Source of the DNA: Craspedostauros australis | Taxonomy: Eukaryota > Bacillariophyta > Bacillariophyceae > Mastogloiales > Achnanthaceae | NCBI GenBank assembly: GCA_026770025.1 | Contig: JAMXDE010000017.1 | Location: forward strand, 372,001 to 436,000 | Reading direction: 5' to 3' | DNA length: 64,000 nt | Notes under the pieces: model-generated | What the model was told of the DNA's origin: nothing | The model's database searches: none | Seen by the model: the letters and a program-made list of their open reading frames with translations, nothing else | In this document: one piece after another, positions 48,925-61,248 of the stretch | How the letters are laid out: each line of letters begins with the position of its first letter | How positions within the stretch are numbered: position 1 is the stretch's first letter | Position numbers and translations under genes: made by a program

Positions 48925-51900
48925 AGTGGAGTCGTTGGCGTTGGAGGAAGAGCAATGTTGCCACCAATTGTCACGAGATTTGGTACTGCCGAGTGTCCTT
49001 ATTAGTTTTTATGTTAGTTTTAATGTTATTATTATTCATTTGGTTTGGTTTCCTACTCTTTCATCTCAACGAATGAGGCAAGTGTGGTATCGTATGATGT
49101 TATACGTGGAATACAGCCACTCCGCAGAATGTGGCATCTATCAACGCGGTGCACTGTGGTAGCGAGACGTCGATCCAGCGCACGAGCGCTGTCGACGTAC
49201 TCTGTTCTAGGTGACTTACCTCTCCCAAAGTAGATCCTTAGCGTGCTCATACGAACCTAGTATACGGGAGATGCAAGGACGATACTGGTGAATTGGATCA
49301 GCAACGCTGGAACAAGCGGAGATCGGGAAAGACGCATACGGTATCACTCGTCTCCCATTTTCTTCATCTCATGATTGAAAGAGAGAGAGTCCGTGGCAAG
49401 AGTGAAGGAATGGGACGGAATGTCACTGAATGCGTTGCCGCCAAAAGGACGAGAACAGAAGAAGAAGAGGGAGCAGAACAGAATGGCGCCAACGACAGGT
49501 CCAGACACGATGGTGTCGAAGTGAAGAGAGGATGGAGTGGAATAGATCGTTCTGTGCCGGAGAGGACAGGAAATTACACCGGCAGGTACCCCACTTCCCA
49601 GATCAAATCGGCAGGCCCACAGAAATGCTTTATCTTCTGCGATCGTGTGTTACCACACTACGAATAGCAATCGATAGCATGGTGCCGGAATAGTACCTTT
49701 CAACATGTTCTCCCGAACATTGTGCTCATGGGCCAGGGGTGCGTTGCAGAACCAAGAACGAATGGAGGATTCGTGGTGCCCACTTCGCGGACATTGCTCT
49801 CAGGCCTCTCTCTCTTTCGTTCTCTCCAGAGCGCACTCGGGCTCTACTCGTATTGTACTTGATCGCTGTGTTGTTCGGTATCACCAGTCATGAGAATGGA
49901 CATGGCGAGACCAACAATGCAACGGCCGTGGAGAGGGAAGCCGCTGTCACGAGATAGGCGTCTGGAAGAGCTTCATCACTGGTGGAGATGCCAATACTCT
50001 GGCAAGTGACAAGCAAGTAGCAGCAACACTCCACGATGCTAGACATGCAGATACGCATTGCAATAGGAGCCTGTGTCTCTAGCATCACCAACATCTTCAA
50101 CACGACAGAGAGATGTCTATGTCTGGGGAAATGGTGAACGTCGAACGTCCCATGATACGGCATCGAGGTCACAGATCAATGGCAATCGGTGTATCTCCGC
50201 TCCCCAAAGGAGGAGAAAGATACTGCTGGAGTAGTGCACAATTTGGAGAGCAGAGTACCCTGACGCCGATGGTGCCGACACTGCTTCCGTTGTTGGGGCG
50301 GGAAGTAACACAGCGAAACAAGATCGTGTTGGACAGAAACGGATTGAATTCGAGCACCCCTGTTGGCATCAGCCGTCACTGGCGGCACCACCAGATGAGG
50401 AAGAATGAGCAAGGGCGAAGGCAGAGGTGCCGCATGCAGCGGAGAAGGAACCTGGAAAGGAGGGGACACAACTATCAGAAGTACATAGTCGTACTTTCCA
50501 CAATGTTTGTGTTCAGACATGGCCGTCTCGCAAAGGAAGGTCGCTGTCCGCGGTACAAGGGTTGACAAGCCAGGGGCTGGCCACATTTTTGGCCTGGGAG
50601 GAGAAGCAGCGTCGGTTCGTCATTGTGCGATTCCTTTCGTCCGCTCTTTGGAAGTTCTTGTACGGGTCCTTCTTGACTGTCCGTATCGAGGCCCGAGCGC
50701 TTCTGGTTTTGTCTTTGCGCTGTTTCTATCATGTTTGCCGTTGTCATTGTTCTGTGCATCTGACTCAAGAGAAGGCAACGCACACATAGCATTGTGAAGG
50801 AGAGAAGAGAGGACAAGACTTCAAGCGCGCTGCCTTTGTGGTTCATGTCTGTCCCAGTGACATGTTGGTCGTTCACGATCGTACAGTGAGAGTGCTGGAG
50901 AGATCCACCGATCATTGTTCTTTTCTGAGACTGTTGCGCTAATCTTCCACTGAAGGAAAGGAATCAGACGCCTGTCGCATCTTCCAGGTTCCGTTGCGAA
51001 CTTGCCGACGATGCTGAATTTACGCCGCGCATCCACGCGCTGCGCTTGCCAAGACGAGGTGCACGCAATGGTGGCCAGCGATTTTGTTTGGCGAATCTTG
51101 TCTTCCTCTCTTGTTTGTCCAGAGAATGTTTGTTGTGGCCGTCCATTGTGAGAGAAAAGTAATCGGCGCATTCGCACTCCGCCGTATTTGCACTCTTTTG
51201 CCGCTGCGAACGAATGAAGCCAACACAGAACACTTCGAGAAACACGAAGTTCTGTCGTGCTCGACGGATAAGGGCAACAGGTCCGCACACTCCACTACGA
51301 GGTTCATTGCGACTGATTCCCACCGAATCTCGGAGGTGCGCGGAGGTGTGATTGTATTGCTGGAAGAGCCGAATCCATCGAGAGGAACAGTCGTCACACT
51401 TTCGGTATGATTTGCACGCTGTATTCGCCTAGATATGTAATGACTTGGTTGACGTGTTCTGGGATGCGGTCGGTCTTGACACGAAGAATCCGTGATACCG
51501 AATGACGTGGGCTCTGTGGATGTTTGCGGGCTTTTCCTTGGGGCGTTTGACAACTATGTCCTTCTTTCGAAGTGTCTCTATTGCCAAGCGGGCTACCATA
51601 TTGACACTACTGGGCGGTCTTTATTGTCCCAACAAGGTTCCGGGGAATGACATCACCTCCCTTCAACACGATCGTGGGGTCGTTCGCCTACAAGTGGACT
51701 CATGTCGTGGTACATGCTCCTCGTACACTGCTACGTGCAAGCGCCCCATTCGCAAGGCACCACGCATCACGAAACGGCTATAGTGCTTCGGAGCAAGTCG
51801 CCCCACGGATTATTTTCGGCTGAGGATGGCGTGTTGAAGGAATGCGCGACTACTAGCACAGCGTAGACATTTGCGTATGGAGCGGCACTTAATTTGAACG

Positions 51901-52625
51901 CCCAGTCAAACACACGCACACAAAACACCACCAAACTCGTTGATCGATCACTTCCCCCGTGAGTTTTTTGTGCACCAAGATGGCATCGTACGTAGTACGA
52001 GTACTTTTTTTTTGTTCGTATCGTCGCGCCGCGACGTCATAGCCCGTGGGTACCCGTCATTGTCTGTTCGGCGTCATTTTGAGGTAGTCGCGTGACGCCC
52101 CACGATCAACAGGCAACAGCAGCACAAGCAGCGACAATACCAATTGCTCCTTCGCGTAGTGCAACAAACCGCCGTGGGAGGGTCTCTGTCAGAAACAGAG
52201 CGGTACTCTGCCAGTACTGGACCGGACAAAACAAACAGAGGAATTGTGTCAAATCAAAATCGCAGGGGCAGAATCGCCACTGTGCCAACACCAAAACAGG
52301 CGCAACGGCCAACGGCGCGAGTGGTAGGGAAAGGCTGGGACAAATGTCCACATTTCCACCACTCGTACCACTACACGCAACAGAGTTACGCAAGTACGTC
52401 CTCGTGGGCGCCTCGCGAAGACAAGACGCAGCAACAACGGGGAGAAACGCAAGAATAAACGCCCAGCCAAGATCATCAGCCGTCCCCAACTTCCGTCTCG
52501 GAAACCTCACAAAACCGAACTGCACAATCCAAAACCAACCTCCCATTTTCTCAACTCATCTCAACCGCACTCAGCCACACCATCCATCCTACACAACAAC
52601 AATATTAACAACAATAACAATCAAG
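48925..52625. other. Gene-poor region, nothing firmly supported
   Basis: About 3.7 kb. ORFs are short, overlap on both strands and lack domain motifs; no terminal repeats, LTRs or tRNA-like fold was recognised by eye. The right end (about 52560-52625, rich in CA and AAC) looks like the 5' UTR of the next gene. Confidence 0.4.
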
Positions 52626-53753
52626 ATGGCGCAAGAACTGAGAAAGGCAATCCAACTGAACAACCGCGCTGTGTCGCTGATGCTATCGGCAACCACAACG
52701 GCTTCGCCGCCAGCACCTTCGCCTTCCAGCGACGGATCCGCCGTGCGATGCTTCCGACAGTCGCTATCATTGCTCAGGCTGATCCTCATCCAACGCACGC
52801 CATCGCAGCAGCGGGAAGATGAGGAGAAGCTCCGCCAAGCAAGGCAGCGGCAGCAGCAGGAAGAGCGCCACCAGGAGCAGCAGCACGAGCAGCAGCAGCC
52901 ACGGCAACACCAAGCCAAACTGGCAGCGCCGCAGTCGTCACCGGCCACGCCCATTCCCTTCTCCCCAAACGAGTCCCCAAGACACAATCATCAGCACCAA
53001 GATGCCCACCATGGCCCCCAGGCGCAACGGCAACGCATGCCGCAGCCTGACCATGGCATCTCCGACGAGTCCGCATCGGCAACGTCCATCGATGGCCCAT
53101 GCAACGACAAGACGGTCGCAGCCATCCAGGTCTCCTCCATCGCCCTGCAGCACTTCAACGCCACCGAAGAGACCAACTTCTTCGCCTTCACGCATCCCAT
53201 CTTCATCCCCCAGCTGCCGCCTTCGGCTTCGACCTGCGTCGCCTCGCTCGTCTCCACCGAGACCATCCAGATCTACTGCACCGCCGTCATGATCAACATC
53301 GCCTTCGTCTACCACCGCCGCGCCCAGCAGCTCAGCGGACGCCCGCGCGCGGCCAACGCCTACCAGCATGCCGAGGCCATGTACAAGAAGGTCCTCCTGT
53401 GCTCCCAACCGCAGCTCGCCTTCGACACAGGCTGCGCCGACATGGCATCGACCATCGGTTCCTTCGCCTTGCTGCACGCCATGGCCATCAACAACCTGGC
53501 ATTCCTCTACAAGCAGCAAAAGCACCACGGCATCAAGACCAACGCCGCCAGCAACGACATGCTCGTCGTGCTGGACCGTCTCCTCTTCACGCATTCCGAA
53601 TCCCTCTTCGCCTGGCTCGGTGACGATATCATCCGCGAGCTGCATCTCAACATCTTCTTCCACGGCAGGGCGACGGCATCCGAGCCTTCCTCGCACGAGC
53701 AGCCGGCGCACTCCTTTGCCAAGCTGACGTCATCCGCCGCTGCGGCGGCCTGA
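52626..53753 (+). CDS. Unknown helical-repeat protein, paralogue of 58209-59558
   Basis: The 375-residue product starts at ATG 52626 (MAQELRKAIQLNNRAVSLM) in a good context; the frame is open further upstream with an alternative ATG at 52344. A short helical N-terminus with CFRQSLSLLRLI is followed by a Gln/His/Pro-rich linker. The C-terminal half has helix pairs: TIQIYCTAVMINIAFVYHRR, AEAMYKKVLLCS, LHAMAINNLAFLYKQ, a spacing that resembles degenerate TPR repeats. A similar order (N-terminal helix, linker, FxF...P segment, T-A-x-I-x-F-N-I-A helix, L-x-N-N-x-A helix) occurs in the 58209 gene. I believe this is a lineage-specific diatom-type family; function unknown. Third-position C bias is strong. 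Confidence 0.75.
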   Translation: MAQELRKAIQLNNRAVSLMLSATTTASPPAPSPSSDGSAVRCFRQSLSLLRLILIQRTPSQQREDEEKLRQARQRQQQEERHQEQQHEQQQPRQHQAKLAAPQSSPATPIPFSPNESPRHNHQHQDAHHGPQAQRQRMPQPDHGISDESASATSIDGPCNDKTVAAIQVSSIALQHFNATEETNFFAFTHPIFIPQLPPSASTCVASLVSTETIQIYCTAVMINIAFVYHRRAQQLSGRPRAANAYQHAEAMYKKVLLCSQPQLAFDTGCADMASTIGSFALLHAMAINNLAFLYKQQKHHGIKTNAASNDMLVVLDRLLFTHSESLFAWLGDDIIRELHLNIFFHGRATASEPSSHEQPAHSFAKLTSSAAAAA

Positions 53754-54238
53754 TTGTGTCGGCACAACCGCGTACACACGAGACGCAAGCACAGCACATA
53801 TTATACAAATTCCACATACCATACGATACCCAAACTGTTGGATCTTAACATACGGCTAGGTATCATCTATTAAACTTGTCACTTATACCCACACTCCAAT
53901 GCCACAGTACTCTACTCTGCATCGTTCCGCCGGAACCCTTCTTAGGATCTCCTGAGAGACTGCTTGCACAAGTACGTACGCATCTACTCGACTCGCTGCC
54001 TGAGTATTGCCACCAACCAGGAGCACTCATACGCGTACGTACCCAAGCCACAGGAGACGCTGCCACCAACGCGATGCATGCAGTTGCCCGACCATGTGAA
54101 CGTGCGTCAAGATGGGATTTGGCCTGAAGAAGCGAGTCGAACTGCGATGCTTTGCGCGTTGTCGATGTGCAAGGCTGCTGGGCATGATGCGTGAGAGCTG
54201 CCAGCGACTGCAGGCAGGCGCGTGATGACTGGAGGATG
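53754..54238. other. Intergenic region with ambiguous ORF
   Basis: A minus-strand frame (53863-54342) is open here and might encode a C-terminal exon of the weak gene call at 54239-54964, but no splice junction is compelling. Confidence 0.3.
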
Positions 54239-54964
54239 TCAGCGAGCACTGTTGCCTCTATAGAAACCTCCTGCAGACGGAGCGAAGCGCATCGGAATTG
54301 TGGCAGTGAGTTTATGGAGTCGCAGGCGCGTTGCGAGAGCATGAGCGTTCATCTCACTTTCTCCATCGTCCACACCGTCACCATCGATGTTATCAATGCC
54401 ATCGTGATCAGTGAAGGCCGATAGCGGCAGCGCGTCGGCAACCAGGTTAGTGCGTGTCATGATGGTGAGCAGGTTGGCACCATCGGAGTTGGATACGTAA
54501 TGATCATCAAGGCGATGCAACCAGAACAATTGGTGGATGTAGTCCTTATGAACCTCCCAGTCTTCGTCTTCGTCGCCATGACCAACCATAGCGCGGCTCA
54601 ATGCATGGACGGAAACGCCATCGTCCCGTCGAAAGCGGAATCGAAACAGTTCTGCTTCGTAGTCGCCTGCATTAAGATCTATGCCAGTATGCTTCAGGCG
54701 GGCACCGCCGGATGTAAGAGCACTTCGAGGCACTTGGCAGTTCTCGCCGTCACCGCAGCTGTGACTCTTTCTACCGCTTTCACGTGCAGCAACCAAATGC
54801 TTGCATGTGAGCGCAATATCCTTGCAGCCCTTCGCTCCAGTCAGCATGTCGGAGGGAAAATCGCTGTCCATCTCGGAATGCGCTGCTCGGATGGCCTCAG
54901 CGAGGCTCCCTTCAAACCGCCAACCACCGGGGCAGTCTTGACTGTCACAATGGTTGGCTGCCAT
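54239..54964 (-). CDS. Hypothetical protein, weakly supported
   Basis: A 241-residue ATG-started frame with balanced composition: GGWRFEGSLAEAIRAAHSEM near the N-terminus, several Cys, and FWLHRLDDHYVSNSDGANLL near the middle. It has no signal peptide, membrane segment or known domain. It is longer than chance ORFs nearby and lies in otherwise empty DNA. The C-terminus may be replaced by another exon. It could be non-coding. Confidence 0.35.
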   Translation of the reverse strand: MAANHCDSQDCPGGWRFEGSLAEAIRAAHSEMDSDFPSDMLTGAKGCKDIALTCKHLVAARESGRKSHSCGDGENCQVPRSALTSGGARLKHTGIDLNAGDYEAELFRFRFRRDDGVSVHALSRAMVGHGDEDEDWEVHKDYIHQLFWLHRLDDHYVSNSDGANLLTIMTRTNLVADALPLSAFTDHDGIDNIDGDGVDDGESEMNAHALATRLRLHKLTATIPMRFAPSAGGFYRGNSAR

Positions 54965-57900
54965 CTCTCTCGCCCAATTCGTAGCTCATACTGCTTGCGT
55001 TCCATCGACCGCGTCTGATTCTTGCTGTTTGGTGTTGCCTTTGATTTACCTTTTGTGCGGCGTGACTCCCATCTATGGTACGCACTCGTACTCGTGCGTA
55101 GAGTGCTCGCATCTTCTCATCGTGGACCCGCCAACACCATTTGTGTGGTGGTCGTGATGGATGGATTTCCAAACAGATCATGAATTTTGGCGCGAGATCA
55201 TCCACGACAGAAAGACCATCGTCATTCCACCAATCATATGTCCCGAACATGCGTTCTGATTTGATTGGACATACGTACCTGACGTCACGACAAGTTTCGA
55301 ATCGTATCTTTGTTCATGGCACAGAAGCGAAGCAAGATGCTTGTCGCACAAACGCCGATCCGAAGCAGTGTGGTGGACACACCTGCACTACAAAACCTAG
55401 TAACCATCCTCGCCTGCGTATTACGCATGTGCATGTACCACACTCGTGCCATACTTACGCACGATTTTCAACTGTCGTCGAGTGCATGCAACGCAATGCG
55501 TGACGACTGCCGACCTGCGCTCTACCACACCACACCACACCGACATCTTGGGAACTTCGTTGGGGACATTGAGTTTGCTATTTTACGACGCCACGAACGC
55601 GCGATGGTGAGCCCTCATCCGTGATCCTCCTTGGTATCAATGTAGTTTTGTCATGGTGGACTGCCCCGCATGACGAGCTGCCAGTATAGCAGATGTTTTG
55701 AGGCTCGCTCACCAACGCACCTGTCTCGTCTTCCTTCCTTGCTCTCTTGCCTCCGTTGACTCGTTCACGTTTCCTCATTCGATCAACGTGACGCGACGCT
55801 ACCACATGCTCGTGGGATGGAGTGTAGGTGCCCATCTCTCCTCTTGCCAGACCGATCTACAGCTGTCGATGAAGTCTGCATCTTCAAGTACCGATGTTAT
55901 AGCAGCATTCTTGCCTACGCAGCTCGTATGTTACCATGCACACATACTGGTATTGCCATCCATGCGAGCACAAACGCAAGCCCAACACGAAGACGATTAT
56001 GGGATGCTTGAAACCCATTTGTTGCTGGTGCCGCCGATGGGTCTGCTGCCCAATTTCCAATCGGACTTTTGGAGATGGGGGCAGAGGTGGGGTTCTCCTT
56101 GTCCCCCCTGGCTGATTGGGCGTGCTCCACAAAGTTCTCGGCCGGACCATGCACTTGCATTTGTTTCGTGGTCTTGGAATGTCTGCTGCCTGCTGTGCTC
56201 CAGCTGCTACCTGCTGCACTTCAACGACACGCAGAGTTCACAATAATCGCACAATTGTTGCTTGCATCGCACTCCTTGCTCTCTCTCTCTCTCTCTCTTG
56301 AACATTATATCTTCGATCAACAGCGTCACATGTGAGAACAGATGTTCGCTACCATAAGACACATCAGAAAGCAACGAAACCGGCGACAAACAGGGAAGAG
56401 CGAGGAAGCATTCTAACAGAGAAGGATACGAGGGGGATGGGAGTGTGCTTACTCAACGGAAGGCGGAGGATCACTCCTTGGCGCTTTGTGTGTTGTATGT
56501 GAAGCCCGGTGGCGAGAATTCTTTGGTCTGGCGCGCAGAGTATGCCGCTCCTACGCGTAGGATTTGCCGGAAAAGCACGATTCGTTAATGTACTCTACCG
56601 TACTATTACGGGCTTGATCGATGCATCAAGCAACGGTGAGCGATTCGGACCTGTCTTGCATCGAGGAGGAGAGAGACAGAGAGAACGCGCAGCAGCACGA
56701 CTATTTGTGGGGAGGTCGAGACAGTTCCGTTGATGGAATAAATGGTGGGGAGACTGTAGTTTTACCGGTCGTCGCTCGTCGAGCGCGCGAGGCAGGAAAG
56801 TTCCGCGGTGCAACAATTGGGGATCATGAAAGCAATGCATGAATCTGCGAAGGGTTCACACGGGGGTAATTGGCATGTTCTCTGCTTCATCAGACTCTTT
56901 GATTGGGCGCGTCAGCGACGTGAAGTCAATGACGCGATCAATTTGTCGAACAGCAGCAGAGGCCGGTGCTCTTCTCCGGGAGGGTGCCGTGAACCAGAGC
57001 AGAGTGCTATTCTTCTTCTCCTCCTCTTCCTCTGCGAGCTGGCGCTTCAACATTCGCATGCACTTTTGAACTTGTTAGCACCAACGTCCATGTCCGCCAA
57101 CGTGCCTATCGTTCCGACTTCATTGGCATTGGTATGGTAGGTCGTACTATTTAAAACAGCTGTGCGCACACAACCACATCCACGCCACACATGGTAAAAG
57201 CCTGGAAGCGATAATATATTCCAACCAGGCGCTGTGGCTGGGGGCGAAAGATCACTGCCTGGGGAGAAATCATCAACGGACTGTGACGAACACGCAGGCA
57301 AGTTGATGCAGGTCTGGCTACATCCACGCATCTTGTGGTCCCCAAGAAGAATTGAAAAGCACTCCTTCGCTCGACAGCCGTTGCTCGCCATCTTGGTGCG
57401 TTCAACGCCATCACCAAAAAAGAAGCAACGATCGAAATAGCCACTGGATCGATGCTTCCTTGTGGCGTTCTGTTGTCAAGGGAACTGCAGTTTGTATGCT
57501 ACATGGTGGACCACGAGCTTGCAAGGAGATCATCGTGTGTTTGTAACCTGATGTTTGCGTCAATCTGCTCCAACCAGCTGCCTGTGAAAATCTTCCTTTT
57601 GATGAAATAGTGTCGGACATCGGTAGGGTTGGAAGGGAAAAGGAATGGAAGAAGAGTCGAACTGAGTATGGGACAGGACTTAAGGAATGGAGCGGAGCAC
57701 CTCACACAGCAAACGTCGCCATGCCATCTCAACCGACGCAGGAGTGGAGGAAACGTGGGATTGAGGATGGAGGAACAAAAGGCACAGATGCTCGCGTGGA
57801 ATAATCTGGATTCAGTCTCCATCGGATAGTCCGCTGAACGCGGGAGCGTCTGGACGATGTACATAAACATGTATAACATGTGTGTGCGCGTGGATAGTAG

Positions 57901-58208
57901 TATGTGTGGTTGGCATAGCTCAGTAGCAGTATAAATACTTCACTTAGACTCGACGCGCATGTTCTCTCATTCGAAGGGGGACGACGCATTGCTCATCACA
58001 GCGTGGGTGTGCACGCAATCAAGTTCGTCAAACCAACGACTGTCGAATCAAAATGACGAGGCGATGTTGCGCGAAGCCAGAAAATGAAACGCAATGGCAG
58101 GCAATAAATAACACGAGGAGATTTTTCGTGATGACATGCGGTGCGAAGCCTTTGCGAGGCGAAGTCGTGCAATGACTGACATCATAAAATCGAACAACAT
58201 CAGCAGCA
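54965..58208. other. Gene-poor region, nothing firmly supported
   Basis: About 3.2 kb with many short overlapping ORFs on both strands and no recognised domain. It contains a (CT)10 microsatellite at 56279-56298 and a TGACGTCA palindrome at 55280-55287 not close to a called gene. Its right end leads into an AAC-rich 5' region of the next gene. Confidence 0.4.
56279..56298 (+). repeat. (CT)10 microsatellite
   Basis: Ten CT units in intergenic DNA. Confidence 0.8.
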
Positions 58209-59558
58209 ATGACATCAACAACCACAACAACGGCAACAGCAACAACAATGGTATCAGCATCAGCATCAGTAGTCAACAGCACTGCTCCAAGCGCCGCAAG
58301 TACTCATGCAAGTAAGTGCTCGGGAGATGACAACAACAGCGCACCTCCAACGCAGGACGATGGTTGTCGCAAATCCATCAAGAAGCAAGAGAAATCATGC
58401 GCCAATGACAGCAAAGCAACAGTGACCACTGTTTCTGCCGCAGCGCAGGTCGATGCCAATGCTGACGTTGGTCAAGGACACATGGGCGACTGCGGAACTC
58501 GTGATCCTACGCAACAGTCCGAATTGGAGGTTTACCTGGGGTGGAACGACCAAGGTATTCGGAACGGCAGAGAGCGGCACTATGGCCAGTCAATGCATTT
58601 CTTCACCCAAGCACTCCAGGGATTGAAGAAGGTCGGAGTACTGCCAAATTCGCCAATGCCAAAGTCCGCACCAGCCACAACAACGACGACAACAACGGCA
58701 CAAGCGACAGCACTGATGCCTGTCGTTAGCGACAATCCATCACCGTGCACCCTCCACGTTTCCAGAACACCCATCCAAGCCAGTCAAGATCAACGCCAGG
58801 ATCCCATCTTCGTCTCATTTTATGACTTTTTCAAGCTCAGCGTTGGGAATGGAGAAGAAGACAATGAGGAGGGTACTATCGGGGTCGACGACGCAACACC
58901 AACACCAACACTAACACAGGTTGATGATGACGTTCTGTCGGTGTGCACGGCGTGCATAATCTTCAACATCGCCGCCATATACCAGTTGCGTGCATCGCAC
59001 TTCCCACAGCACAGCAAGACCCGCACGCACGCAGAGCAACGGGCTCTTGCGCTCTACGGTCGAGTCATCCACTGCTCTTCTCATCATGTATCGGCGTATC
59101 TGCAGACACTGCAACAGCATCATGACAGTGAGTTCCCTGGGCCAGCATTGGCATCCGCCTCTTCCTCATCGTTGTCGCCATCATCGCCATCGTCATTGGC
59201 GAGCATGCAAGATGGGATTGCTATGTCGGAAACACAAACAACGCAAGTCATGGCAGCGACAGAAGCGGAGACATCTTCGTTGAGTGACACGCTATGGCTC
59301 TTACACATCCTTGCCACGAACAACCGTGCTGCGGTCATCCTGTCCAAGACAGCTGCGCATGGGGCAGGTGGAGAGATGATCCGATCCCGATCCCCATCGC
59401 CGGATCGAGTCAATCTGGAGTACCTCAACTTGCTCCTTCGGGCATACAGCAGGTACCCTCACCATTCGTCGGGGCCAGACGTCATAGGGACGTTGCAAGT
59501 GAACGTCCTCTGTGGATTCTTCAACTGGATCACCTCGTCGGTAGCCCCGGCTGCGTGA
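58209..59558 (+). CDS. Unknown helical-repeat protein, paralogue of 52626-53753
   Basis: The 449-residue product has a Thr/Ala/Ser-rich N-terminus (about 100 residues), then YLGWNDQGIRNGRERHYGQSMHFFTQALQGLK in two blocks, equivalent to the N-terminal helix of the other copy. After a Thr-rich linker come FVSFYDFF, VCTACIIFNIAAIYQLRA, RALALYGRVIHCS, and LLHILATNNRAAVILSK, matching the helical-repeat order of the 52626 gene. The C-terminus (VLCGFFNWITSSVAPAA) resembles that copy's NIFFHG and Ala-rich end. Sequence identity is low apart from these blocks, so duplication is old. No signal peptide or catalytic motif. Function unknown. Confidence 0.72.
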   Translation: MTSTTTTTATATTMVSASASVVNSTAPSAASTHASKCSGDDNNSAPPTQDDGCRKSIKKQEKSCANDSKATVTTVSAAAQVDANADVGQGHMGDCGTRDPTQQSELEVYLGWNDQGIRNGRERHYGQSMHFFTQALQGLKKVGVLPNSPMPKSAPATTTTTTTAQATALMPVVSDNPSPCTLHVSRTPIQASQDQRQDPIFVSFYDFFKLSVGNGEEDNEEGTIGVDDATPTPTLTQVDDDVLSVCTACIIFNIAAIYQLRASHFPQHSKTRTHAEQRALALYGRVIHCSSHHVSAYLQTLQQHHDSEFPGPALASASSSSLSPSSPSSLASMQDGIAMSETQTTQVMAATEAETSSLSDTLWLLHILATNNRAAVILSKTAAHGAGGEMIRSRSPSPDRVNLEYLNLLLRAYSRYPHHSSGPDVIGTLQVNVLCGFFNWITSSVAPAA

Positions 59559-61248
59559 GAATTCAAGGCAATACAAGGCAAGGCAAGCTACTGCGGTGCT
59601 GCATCAAGCAGCAGCTAACATGCCTACATGGATATCTACTTCGCGTTCATACACTGCTCAAATGTCTGTAAACTAGGCTCTGTAGAGTCATGTCACCACG
59701 CCGCACCATGGCCACCACAGTGCGCCATTTTCTTTTCCCTCTGTGTGTCTGTCTCAACATCTATCATGCGATTACGAGCTATCCATGTTGCAACTGCCGT
59801 GCTCGTCTTTTCCTTTCGATCTATCATTGACGTCAGCAGCGCGCTTGTGGAACGGGCTGCTCTGAAGTATGGCAGGGCATACGATGTACTCTGTCATACA
59901 TGCCCGCGCCAGTTGGTCTCTTTGCTAGACAATTGCAAGCAATGGCGTAGCGCCCATTCGCATATGTGCTGCTCGATTCCAAGGGCGACAGGCGCTTGCT
60001 CTCAAAGGCAAAGTTGGCGGTGCGGCAGCAAGATCGTGCTTTCGTTTGTCCAGAAGAAGAGATCACAGAAGCGATTCCAAGCGCAAGCATGCCAGCATTG
60101 CCATCATTCGTCGATCGTGCCAACAGTAAGTACCACGCTCCATGCTCACAGAGGACAGATGAATCTTGTCGCCACCTCTCGCCATCGCCATCAACATCAG
60201 CATACTCCATTGGTACTCGTGCTCGTCCTGCTACCACTCCTCTCCCCTCAGAGGAAGCGAAGTTGTCGATCGCCCAATCCAGTCTAGCCCCCATACTGCA
60301 GCCGAGATGAAGGCCCCAGGAGGAGAAGACTCCCCATTTCGTGACTCACCACAACTTGCAGGAGGAGTACCTATCGTCACAGCCGCACCAGGAGGGATTC
60401 TTCGTACTTGTACAGCCACGGCAAGGAGCACCAGAGTGATCCGCTGTTCTATTCTTTTTGCAACAGGGGTATGTACCTGTGAAAACGCTGCGCTACCCCC
60501 CACGGAAACTTCCCAGAGGTGCGTGTTTGTGGGGTGATCCCGCTCAGACCGCCGCTAGCGTCTCTTGTTCGTCGTTCGTTACACTCTTGAAGGAGGTTCG
60601 CTTTTCATACAACAGACGTTGATGATTCGCTCATGGTGGAATAAAAACGTGCAGCCACGCACATGCGCAGAAGGCGAACTCTCCGCAGCAGACGAGACCT
60701 TCAACACTTCTGGCCAAAAATCAACGGCAACGGTGATGGTGGGTCAATCGTGAAGGACAAAGCACCATCCCCAACACGCCCAACATACCCCACATGGTGC
60801 ACCCCAAGATCGTGACCATGCAGAAAGAGAGAAGCATTTATTGGATGATGCTCCATTCAACACACCGTTGTAGTCTTGCGCGGATCTGAGGAGGAGCTGT
60901 CCGCGACTTCGAAGCAACAAGAGTCTTGGTTGTGGTTTAGCTCGTGGAGTGGTGGTGCATGATGGCTCTGCTGTTGTGCTCCATAGGTATGGACATGGAC
61001 ACGGATACTCGAGGGGTGCCACAGAGTATCTTCCGAAATTGACGACGGCAGAAGAACCATCGTTGTGTCTGGTGGTATTTGGTAATACGTACGGTGGGTA
61101 TTTATGTTGAGTGGTAGTCTCCGGAACAGAACAAAAAAGAGCAGAGTATTCCCAGTCGGATTGCATGCGGTTGTGGTCTCTCTCTCTCCCTTTTTTCTGT
61201 ATCGTGCCACTCGACGCATCAGATCCTCGCTGCTGATGCCAACAAATA
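59559..61248. other. Intergenic region, no gene supported
   Basis: About 1.7 kb between convergent genes. ORFs such as 59628-60287 (plus) and 59833-60294 (minus) overlap each other and show no domain. Another TGACGTCA lies at 59828-59835. No repeat structure was recognised. Confidence 0.4.

Noticed and set aside
52092-52625. N-terminal extension of the 52626 gene
   Set aside because: The extended frame starts at GTG, its sequence is low complexity, and the conserved-looking protein begins at 52626; an ATG at 52344 remains possible.
55698-56246. Plus-strand 182-residue ORF as a gene
   Set aside because: Cys/Leu-rich random-looking composition with overlapping ORFs in other frames.
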